Below are positions 55,640 through 64,000 of a DNA stretch of 64,000 bases, piece after piece. Made by a program: the position numbers and the translations under genes. The notes below the pieces were generated by a model. That model worked only from the letters and a program-made list of their open reading frames with translations. It ran no database searches and had not been told where the DNA came from. The DNA is from Linum tenue (taxonomy: Eukaryota; Streptophyta; Magnoliopsida; Malpighiales; Linaceae): NCBI GenBank assembly GCA_946122785.1, contig CAMGYJ010000010.1:16653467-16717466 (forward strand), in the 5' to 3' direction. Every line of letters starts with the position of its first letter. Position 1 is the stretch's first letter.

Positions 55640-56512
55640 TTACACGCTACTTGAATCTGATACAACAATTGGGTGGTTTTGGTAGTCAAGAGTAACAGGT
55701 CTGCCCCCTCTCACGATTCTGCCATCCAAAATGGCATCCGCCAGTGGATCTTCCACCAGTCGCGTAAAAGCGCTCTTCAATGGCTTTGCTCCACAGCTAG
55801 GGTCGTACCCTTCTTCCACCACCCTGCGCTTCATTCCACTCGTCACTTCAACTTCAATGCACTTCCGCCCCCTAACCCTTCCCGTGAATTCCCTCACCAT
55901 AACCTCCACAATTTGCTCCACGTGTTCCCTCGTCACCTCATTGAACAACAAGACCTCATCGATTCGGGTGGATATCTGGGCCCCGAGGATGCCACTCAGA
56001 AACTGCGAGACGCTCCGCTGCACGTCGTTGCCGGCGCGAAACGTCCGAATTACTTCGGACTGCACGATGTCGAAGGTCATGACGATGATGGCGTTCCTGA
56101 AATCTCCTCTCTGCCCCTTCTGGTTGGTGAGGGTTCCGTCATCGACGATTCGGAGGAGGGCGTGACCGACGTCGCGGTGGGCATTTTCAATTCCTTGGAA
56201 GAGGATTACGGAGCGGGGTTTTCGGATGATCGAGTCGGTCAAGTGGGAGACCAAGTGCTTTCGATCGTAGTCGCCCATGTCGAATTGAATTACGGAGTAA
56301 TGACTGGATCCATAGAATTCGATTGCTAATGCGTTGGCGAGCTTTGCTTTTCCGACGGAGGATGGACCGGCAAACAGGAAGCTCGCGAGGGGGCGGCTTG
56401 GGTTTCTTACACCGGTGCGGGAGCGGCGGGCTACTCGGCTCACTGCTTTGACTGCTTCGTCTTGCCCGATTATGTGGATCATCAGCCTTTGCTCCAAATC
56501 GGGAAGCTCCAT
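55640..56512 (-). CDS. ClpC-like AAA+ D2-domain protein, ATPase motifs degenerate
   Basis: An intronless frame of 290 residues, MELPDLEQRLMIHIIGQDEA to PIVVSDSSSV. It is colinear with the second AAA+ domain and C-terminus of ClpC/ERD1 chaperones: IGQDEAVKAVSR, RPLASFLFAGPSSVGKAKLA (Walker A region), a Walker B region reading ILFQGIENAH, DDGTLTNQKGQRGDF, TRIDEVLLFNEVT, then EEGYDPSCGAKPLKSAFTRL. Walker A has GK-A where GK-T/S is normal, and Walker B has lost the D-E pair, so ATP hydrolysis is unlikely. The N-domain, D1 and ClpP-binding loop are absent; upstream in frame there is a stop and no earlier Met. It may be a retrocopy fragment or a non-catalytic paralogue. The open frame over 873 nt argues against long neutral decay, but expression is unknown. 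Confidence 0.6.
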   Translation of the reverse strand: MELPDLEQRLMIHIIGQDEAVKAVSRVARRSRTGVRNPSRPLASFLFAGPSSVGKAKLANALAIEFYGSSHYSVIQFDMGDYDRKHLVSHLTDSIIRKPRSVILFQGIENAHRDVGHALLRIVDDGTLTNQKGQRGDFRNAIIVMTFDIVQSEVIRTFRAGNDVQRSVSQFLSGILGAQISTRIDEVLLFNEVTREHVEQIVEVMVREFTGRVRGRKCIEVEVTSGMKRRVVEEGYDPSCGAKPLKSAFTRLVEDPLADAILDGRIVRGGRPVTLDYQNHPIVVSDSSSV

Positions 56513-57225
56513 GATCAGACTCTGGGATCCGTTGGCCGTCTCTCTGTTTCGTTTTTTCCCCTTCCTCCGGTGTAAATTGTAGCAGAATGGAGAGATTCAA
56601 ATATGTTTGGAAATTTGGAAGTCCCAGTAATAAAAAATGTTTCTTTGCTTAAAGCTTAACGAGGACGAGAGATTCAAGTTGGGAATGGGAGCCTGAGGAA
56701 AGTGGGGCTTTAGAGGAAGCCACTAAAAATAAAAAAAATTAGATGAAAGGAGAGAGAGTTCAGGGGAAGTCACTAAAAACAAAAATTCTTGAAAGGGAAA
56801 AAGAGGATCATTGGATGAAAGAGACAATGAGATCCAAGAATTGAAAGTAGAGCATTGTGAAACCATAAAAAATAAATATTGCAAGATTATTTCTCCATTT
56901 GTTTGTTCGGTTCCTATTATATACATCTACTCCCCTCGCAAATCTTATTTGGATGCACATCATATTTTAGAGTACCTTAAAGATCGTCAGAGACAAGGTA
57001 AGAGTGTTGACACCATGCTAATATTTATTATAACGATGTTATAGTAATTATCTCTCTTTATCTTTCTCTTTCATAAGTAGTTTCATTGGAATTTTATGTA
57101 AAAATTACAAAACTTATCTAAAATTAATAGATCTTAATATTTCGTGCCTTAAGTTCCGGAAATATTGATAAAAGTTTGATACCTAATTTTTCAAATTTAC
57201 AAATATGTCCAATATTATTGTATGC
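56513..57225. other. unassigned flank of the ClpC-like ORF
   Basis: Upstream region for the minus-strand ORF, then AT-rich sequence. gaagccactaaaaataaaaa and gaagtcactaaaaacaaaaa occur as a short direct repeat at 56715 and 56766. No gene seen. Confidence 0.4.
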
Positions 57226-57995
57226 TTTAAGAAACTTGTGGTATATTTTGATAAACTTATGTTATGCTTTAATGAATTTGTGATATGCTTTTAGAAACAT
57301 GTGGTATGCTTCCCCTTCCCCCTTCCCACTTGTGGTACGCTTTGATAAATTTTTAGTATGTTTTAATGAACTTGTGGTATGCTTCTCCTTCCCCCTTGTG
57401 GTATGCATTGATAAACTTGTAGTATGGTTTGATAAACTTGTGATATTATTCTTCTTCCCTTTACCCCTTATCACTGGTGGTATGCTTTGTTTAATTTGTG
57501 GTATGTTTTAATAAACTTGTGGTATGTTTTTTGAAATTTGTGGTATGCTTCTCCTTCTCCTTCTCCTTCTCCTTCCCCCTTCATATTCTATGTTCTTTTC
57601 ATGGAGGTTCACATATAAATTACAATTCGGTACCTAAATATAATATATTTTAATATTTAGCACCTAAAGTTTTTTTTTAAATATAAGTCCTAAAAATATT
57701 GATGAAAACTTACGTGTTAGTACCTAATTTTTCCCCTTACATATTGATATATGTGAACTTTTAAAAATTTACAAATAGGTCAAATATTATGGTGTGATTT
57801 AAGAAAATTGTGGTGTGCTTTATAGAAATTGAGGTATGCTTTAATAAACTTGTGGTGTGCTTTGTGAGAATTGTTTTATGCTTACTTGTGGTGTGCTTCA
57901 TGGGACTTGTGGTTTACTTTATGAGTTTGTGGTGTGGCGAGGTTGTGGGATCCTCTCCAAAGTTTGTGGTATTGTTTCTAGTGAGTGGTATGTGT
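57226..57995. repeat. TTGTGGTATGCTTTnATAAAC minisatellite
   Basis: A 21-24 bp unit (acttgtggtatgctttgata then a) is repeated about 14 times at 57226-57560 and about nine times, more diverged (ttgtggtgtgctttatg), at 57790-57995. C/T-rich ccttctccttctcc blocks are interspersed. The 230-bp gap between the two blocks is AT-rich unique sequence. Open frames across it are artefacts of the periodicity. Confidence 0.8.
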
Positions 57996-58869
57996 TTGTT
58001 GGTTCCCCACCCCTTCCCCAATTAATGCACTCTTTCCAAATTAACACACATGAGTTTCCCTCCAGTTTTTAATTAATGACTAGCGTGCACCTAAGTGGTC
58101 TTCCCCTAATTAATTGTGACCAACTCATTTAAATTAAATTCATATAAACGAAATATTTCTAATCGTTGGAACTCTTGTTAGCATCATGCTAACAAAAAAA
58201 TGTTAGCACCCAAATCCTTTCCTTATATGCAGTATAATTTTTTCTTTTCAGCCTATACTTTTTTCTTTACGAAAAAAGTCTGCATTTTCTGCTCGAATTT
58301 TTTCCGACCAAGATATTGTTTGTTTTGGGTCTAGACTCGCATGGATTTTACCGTAACATGAATATCAATGTGAAATCTTTAGAGGTCACTAATCCTTGTA
58401 TTACCCCCCCCCCCAATGAGTATAGTTATCTTCAGAGTTGTTGCAAAAATTCTTTGATGAGAACTCGGATCTAGGGTCTCAGAACTTGGGTCATAGAATT
58501 GGGAATTAATAGAAGAATTAGGAATTTTGGGGAGATATGAGGGAAGGATTAGGGGTTAGAGGAAGAGACTTAGGGAAGAAGGAAGAATAATTATGTAATT
58601 CTGATTAAGCTTGCTAATGTTGTTTATGTTTGGAGAATACATAAACAACATAATCCCTAACAGCTACCCCAAATTAACCCTTATTGAAGAAATGCTACGT
58701 TCAAAATCCCCCAAAACAATCTCAAACATCAAAATAATATACAAAATACCATAATACATAAATAATGTCTGAATTCGATAATCGATAGAAACCTCCTTAG
58801 AAGCAACCTTACCCTCAAGGTTAGGTCGACTTTGTCCTAGTCCGCCTAGCCATCCTCTGTGGGATGCTA
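57996..58869. other. AT-rich sequence, no gene seen
   Basis: Nothing recognised apart from a 10-nt C run near 58406 and sequence near 58450-58680 (gggattgggaattaat-like A/G-rich DNA) that may be the trailing part of the minus-strand Gypsy fragment. Confidence 0.35.
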
Positions 58870-60110
58870 CTTTGCTTCATCATTCTAGCTTCCCACGAGC
58901 AACATCAGGTGGCTATAGGCATACTGATGACCCACTATATACTTATCGTCACAGTTGAAACAACGTCATACACAGCTCTTCTGCTCCATTTTCTGCGATT
59001 TTGACAAGGTCCAGGTCGAGCCGCCGCTAGCGTGACAGATGCAACAGGGGTCACAACTCCTCCGTCAGTGCTTGCTCCTCCACTTGCTCCACTGGTCGTC
59101 TTCTGAAAGCGACTAGTGTTGCTCCGGCAGCTAACTTGTTCCTTCTTTCTACCTGCAAGTCTAAAGGTAACTCGTAGAGAGTTAGGCCAAACACCTTTGT
59201 AGCTAAAACTAATTCTGGCCTCAGGTTGGCCATGCACAAGCCAACCAAAGTTTCCTCTGACATCCCTACTCCCCAACTTTAGAAACTCAGCCTCCGTCCT
59301 GGTACGTATCAGTATGTCAGTTACATTGGCTTCCATCCTTTTGCACTCCCAAACTGGAACCTGTGTTCCTCCGGAAACCTAGGTCATGTGATCACCATTT
59401 TGGCATCTGCATATGACATCTGCATCTATTCCCACCACTAGAGGGCATCTCCCACTAGGTAAAAGGACGTCATGTGCTCCTTCATTTCTTATCTAGTTAG
59501 ATGGTTCTTAAACCGTTGATATGATGCATACAACCATATTCCAGCATCCACTTGACAATTGAACTTTCAAAACTCAATGGCCAGAGGTTTGGCCATAAAA
59601 ATCAAATCATCATCTCCATCAAAAGTGCAGTTATAACCACCATACCTACCAATGTCCAGACTACACCGATGACCCTGATTGTGCTCGTGCTCTCTCTCCA
59701 TCTTTTGCGGGTCTAGTAACTCCCAATCATCCAATTCTTCCCATGAAGACCCATTACGTCATCCAAGTTCAATCCTAAAACCCTGCCCTATCTTCAAATC
59801 CCTCCCGTAATAGCAGTCCCACCTTTGGGAGAATTTATAAGAGAATAGACCAAGCAGCTCCCTCGCATCTGACCTTCCAGCTTCCTGCACCTCTGATGTC
59901 ATTGCCTGGTCATGTTGGTTTGGACCAGTTTGAACTTGTCCACTCCGACCGAATTGGTATGGATCGTCACCCCTGCCTGGTTCTGGTCCTTTGCTCGGGC
60001 ATTTTGTCCCTACATGGTGCAAGATGTAATGAAACACGTTGGAGAGATTAACGTGTACAGCTGAACTTCCACAAGATGGCACCTTCCAAGCATGAGTCGA
60101 ATCCTTTGCG
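58870..60110 (-). pseudogene. degenerate Gypsy gag fragment
   Basis: On the minus strand: HMTSFYLVGDALQWWE near 59450, ADAKMVIT then PRFPEE near 59400, MSEETLVGLCMANLRPELVL at 59263, AGATLVAFRRRPVEQVEEQA, and a knuckle-like CFNCDDKYIVGHQY near 58920 with the last Cys lost. Several stops and frameshifts. The upstream 60082-59759 frame is the likely N-terminal part. This is another old Ty3/Gypsy element; no LTRs could be assigned. Confidence 0.65.
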
Positions 60111-60533
60111 TTGACATCTGAGCGATCACCTGTGCAACACCAAAAAGCATAACACTAGAAAAATAATAAGATAAACACCAAAAATGACATCACAAAGAAC
60201 CAATGAGCTCCATAAACATAGTACCATTTTGGAGCTCTAGGAATGGAAAGGACTCACCAAGCAGCTAGAATTTCACAAAATTATGACTTTGCGTTTCTTT
60301 ATAAGTCACCCAAAAATGTAATTCACAAAGTATTATTGAATCCATTAGGTTGGATATGGATTTGTCCTTGAAAAATTAAATGAGTCTTTTATCAGATTTT
60401 TGTTTGCAGGTGTTCTTACTGGGTTATGTTTGGATTTGAAGCAACCCTTGAGTCTCCCTGTCAGTGTTCAGTTTGATCCAACCAGCAGAAGGGGGTGGCC
60501 ATCCAATAAGCTTATCATCTATCATCGGCTTAG
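60111..60533. other. spacer between Gypsy gag fragment and the next LTR
   Basis: No coding sequence recognised. Confidence 0.4.
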
Positions 60534-61874
60534 TGATAAACCGTTATTTGTACATGTTATTTCCCACTAATCTTGAACCGTTTGAGAGTTGATTCTCGTG
60601 TTTTAAGCCGATTTCACGCTAGGGTGTACTTTTATGCCATGGTTCAGGACCTGGAGCGGAAAGGAAGTCTTGGAAGCGAGATTCAGGTAAAAAACACCAA
60701 AGAAATGGAAGGAGGAGTTCAAGGGCCAAAAACTCGGTCTGGTCTTTGCAAAACCCGACCGAGGAAAATGGCAAGAGATCAGGGAAACCATCCAGGAAAT
60801 TTCCTCGGCCTTGACCCCCAATTACCCGACCGGGTAATTCCTTATGAAGACCGGGTTTTAACCAGTCAAGCTGAACACCGTTTTGACATTACCCGACCGA
60901 TTCTCTTAAAACTCGATCGGGTATTGGATCGAGTTTCGGGCAAGGGAGCTGTTTGAAGGCAATTCTGATTCTTTATGGGGAGAGCCGAGTTTGAGAGCAA
61001 GAAAGCAGAAACCTAGAGAGAGAAAGCGACGAACAAAGTCTCCAAAGTGACCTAGATCGAGTTTCAACGCCATTGGTGCTCGATTGAAGATTGGAGAAGT
61101 GTCGATTGATAACAAGAAGCCGATTTTCATTCTCCACAGAATGACTTCTGCATCTGAAACTGATTTCTCTTCTCCCTCTATGGAGTAAACTCTCTCTCTC
61201 TCTCTCGCTTGGGTATGAAGAACCCTATATTTGTATGTTAGGTTTGATTGTATGAACCCAAGTACATGATCCTTTGACATTGATTATATTCAACTGAAGC
61301 ATGATTTTCTGAATTGCATGAATCCTGATCAAATTCCTGTAGTTCCTGCTTTGACCAAGAAAGAGAATATCTTCCTAGGTTGATAGAGCACCCTTAATTG
61401 AACGTGGTGGATTGATTACTTTAGTCGAGGATTCAATTCACTGTTATGTACTGGATTTACTCAAGTAGAGGAGGTTTTGCACGTTAGGGCCTTAGTTTGT
61501 TTACTCCGGTGGAGGTTAGTCGCCCGTCGGGTATTCAGATTAAGATGGTCCGGAGACCTTTAGTCGAGACTTCAGACTGAATAAGAACCTTCCATAGTAT
61601 AACTGTCATTGAATATGGACTTGGAGAATTATAACCTGACTTAGTTGCAATCTAGGGGGAACCATATATGGGTGACCTCTCTCAAACTTGAACTACAAAT
61701 TTTGTTGCTTTGTGTTAATACTTCACTATACTTAAACCGCTAAATAATAAGAATTTCACGGAGTAGTCATAACATCTAGGACCCGGGTTGACAATTAAAG
61801 CTAAACCCGCTATACTACGCATTAGTAAGTTGTTACACTTGGCCACTTTCTAGTGTGACAGTACAGGCAAGTCA
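60534..61874 (+). repeat. 5' LTR of a third Athila-like subfamily
   Basis: It starts TGATAAACCGTTATTTGTAC and ends tacaggcaagtCA before a primer-binding-like agttttgggcaccgttgctg. Plus-strand order and words (tcacgctagggt, tatggagtaaactc, cccgggttgacaattaa, ttacacttggccac) match the reverse complement of the 25.4-26.8 kb LTR, so the families are related. The U3 palindrome position holds ACCCG-type units: ATTACCCGACCGGGTAAT at 60821-60838, with inverted half-sites ctcggtc/gaccgag and cccgaccga/tcgatcggg around it. Confidence 0.85.
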
Positions 61875-61876
61875 AG

Positions 61877-61900
61877 TTTTGGGCACCGTTGCTGGGGACG
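61877..61900 (+). promoter_or_regulatory. degenerate primer-binding site
   Basis: gttttgggcaccgttgctgg then ggac differs from the TTGGCGCCGTTGCCGGGGA form at several places, mostly C/T changes. Confidence 0.7.
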
Positions 61901-62021
61901 ACTAGGTTGTTGAAGAAACGTGATTTCTGTTACTTTAGCATTTCTTTTCTGCATTGATTGTTTTGCTTTGTCCCACTTTTGCCTTCACGGGTTTGCTTGC
62001 TTAGCTGTGTGCAGGTAATGC

Positions 62022-64000
62022 ATGGCCCGTAGCCAGTCGGAAGCATTACTACCGTTAGATCCGAAGCTAGAACGCACTTTTCGTCAGCTTAGGAGAGTGC
62101 AACGAGCGAGACTGGCTACGACAGAAGAGCAGGTTGACGGACAGATTAGCACCGGCTCTGAGCTGGAGGACGACATGGGCGACGAGAACAACCTAATGAA
62201 TAACCTGAATCAGGGACAACCCTTGGGGATGCCCCTATAGGTTCCTCCACTGGATCAAGTCCCACCCAATGGCGGTATTCCACAGGCAGACGCTGCCAAC
62301 CATCAGCTACCTCCTCAGGGGCCCACTATGGAGTACTTCTACACTCCACAGATCACTGACATTCGTCCAGTCATCCAGTACCCGCCCATCCCTGCCAACA
62401 ACTTCGAGATCAAGCCATGCTAGATCCAGTTGATTACATCTTCCATCCAGTTCCATGGGCTTAAGGATGAAGAGGCGAGGGTGCACCTTTCTTGATTCTT
62501 GCAGCTGACCAATGGGTTCAAGCTGAACGGCGTGCCAGATGACTCGATCCGTCTTCACCTCTTCCCCCACTCTCTGGCGGGGCATGCCAAGAGGTGGCTA
62601 GAGACTCACCCACCACTGTCCATCACTTCTTGGGATGATCTGGCCAACAAGTTTGTGCACATGTATTAACTGGCCTCCAAGACCTCAGAAATTCAGCGGG
62701 AGATCACTCATTTCCGCCAAGAAGATGATGAGTCGCTGGGAGATGCCTGGGAGCGATACTCGGGACTGTTATGGAAGTGTCCCCACCACGGTTTTAGTGA
62801 TGTATTCACTGTTGGGAACTTCTATAGTGCTCTATCTCTAAATAGTCAGAGATTGGTTGAGTCTTTATATCCGGGTGGGGACATTCTCACGAGGACTCCA
62901 CCCGATCTGAATCAGATGATCAGTACTTTGGCCATCAGAGATCATTCTTGGGGACCGATCACCAGAGGTAGGAACTCTCGAGACAGAGGTGGGCATGCCA
63001 TGGAGGCCAAATCAGGGCTTGAGCGAGAGGTGCCCGAGCTGGTTCAGACATTGAAGCAGCCTAACAGTCTCATTCCAGGCAGAGGCATGGTTGCACCTCT
63101 TGTGGCACAATGCTAGTGGTGTGAGAGTTTGAACCATTTGGTGGATGATTGTCAGGCTATGCGGGAGTCCTCCCCACCCCAGGAGTAGTTGGACTTCATT
63201 GCTAATGCTCGGCGCCTAGACCCCTACAGTGGTACCTATGACGAGGGGTGGCACCAGCATCCTAATTTCTACTGGAGTGGCAACAACAGCAACACCACCA
63301 CCAAGCCTCCCAGATTCACAGCACCAGCTGGTGGTTTTCAGCAGAGGCACCAGTATCAGACCCGACCGGGTCAATTCCAGCAACAATTGGCATTTATGCG
63401 CAGACAGGGGCAGACTTTTCAGCAACACCAGTGCTCGATACAACAACCAACAGGAGCACCATCACAGAATGACCAGATAACCGAGCTGCAAGATTTGATG
63501 ACGACCTTTGTGAGTACCAGTACTTAGAAGTTCGCCAAGATGGACCAGTTTATGGATTTCACTATCGGGAAATTCAGTGAACTTGAGGCTAGTCAGAGGT
63601 ACCAGCAGGCACTACTGCAGGATATGGACACAAAAATTGGACAACTGGCAGATGCCCTTGCCTTCCAACTGGCTGGGACGCTTCCTAGCCAACCACTCCC
63701 GAATCCAAGAAATCATAAGGAGGGGTTGCACGTCATCATGGTGAGGAGTGGAATAATGACTGAGGATGCACTACCGCGGGATGCAAGGAAGGTGATGCAG
63801 CTCACCCCAGATCCGGAAGAGGAATGGTGGAAAAGGAGCCAGAGGCTCGAGCCCAAAAGCCCCAGCCAGTCGTGGTTGAATATAAGCCAAAGCTCCCATT
63901 TCCCACCAGGCTGCACAAAGACCGGCTCGAGGCAGAGTTCGGGAACTTCATGTCCATGCTTAAGAAGCTGAATGTTCAAGAGCCTTTTCTTGAGGCACTA
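62022..64000 (+). pseudogene. Athila-like gag, stop-riddled, continues past the window
   Basis: Colinear with the intact gag at 22600-25305: MARSQSEALLPLDPKLERTF, IPANNFEI, KLNGVPDDSIRLHLFPHSLA, DAWERYSGLLWKCPHHG, WCESLNHLVDDCQAM, RRLDPYSGTYDEGWHQHPNF, QYQTRPGQFQ, then a shifted frame with PKLPFPTRLHKDRLEAEF and PFLEAL at the window edge. Stops occur near 62238, 62422, 62493, 62667, 63113, 63187 and 63525. Against the intact copy, at least four are CAG-to-TAG or CGA-to-TGA, the direction expected from deaminated methylcytosine. The protease and any pol lie beyond the window. Confidence 0.85.

Noticed and set aside
55673..56329. 218-codon plus-strand frame
   Set aside because: Shadow of the ClpC-like minus-strand ORF, which has clear family motifs.
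57262..58072. 70-71-codon frames in the minisatellite
   Set aside because: They result from the repeat period and have only low-complexity translation.

Overview
This window is nuclear DNA of a flowering plant, most likely a eudicot; I could not name the species. Three kinds of evidence support this. There are spliced plant genes with GT-AG introns (a B12D/MLRQ-like mitochondrial protein and APC8/CDC23). There are remnants of a plant organellar PPR gene and of a sucrose transporter. The rest is dominated by plant-type LTR retrotransposons, L1-type LINEs, hAT, CACTA-like and (TA)n-associated TIR elements. I saw no tRNA, rRNA, CRISPR array or bacterial-style operon.

Layout. 0-1.8 kb: unassigned sequence with a CCGGCGAC-rich tandem repeat. 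1.8-10.1 kb: a decayed Sirevirus (Ty1/Copia) with LTRs, gag, pol, an envelope-like ORF and three purine tracts, cut by a hAT-type MITE. 10.1-15.6 kb: the gene island, with B12D (+) and APC8 (-) tail to tail and apparently intact. 15.6-18.7 kb: a 5'-truncated LINE. 19.1-26.8 kb: a young Athila/Tat-like non-autonomous element on the minus strand whose 901-codon gag-protease ORF ends in an integrase-like tail. 26.8-29.2 kb: a cluster of TIR elements in (TA)n tracts. 30.5-35.2 kb: a nearly complete LINE (-). 35.3-43.4 kb: a dead Ty3/Gypsy element (-) split by a CACTA-like end, an LTR fragment and a perfect solo LTR. 43.4-54 kb: a PPR gene (OTP43-like) broken by an inverted duplication, a hAT insertion, and an Athila-like element that itself holds a hAT carrying a sucrose-transporter fragment. 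55.6-56.5 kb: a small ClpC-like D2-domain ORF with lost ATPase motifs. 57-58 kb: a TTGTGGTATGC minisatellite. 58.9-60.1 kb: a degenerate Gypsy gag (-). 60.5-64 kb: a second Athila-like element (+) with a stop-riddled gag, running off the window.

How the parts relate. APC8 (anaphase-promoting complex) and B12D (mitochondrial inner membrane, complex I/IV-associated family) are the only genes that look functional; they share a 3' intergenic space but no evident pathway. The most interesting pattern is in the LTRs. At least five divergent Athila-like LTRs carry an array of short palindromes in the same place, inside U3 just upstream of the TATA-like box. The half-site differs between subfamilies (GCACGG, TTACG, TCACG, ACCCG, GTTCACA) but changes in both arms and in the flanking half-sites, so the symmetry is kept while the sequence is not. 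One element carries a second copy of the array, with its own TATA-like box, downstream of gag.
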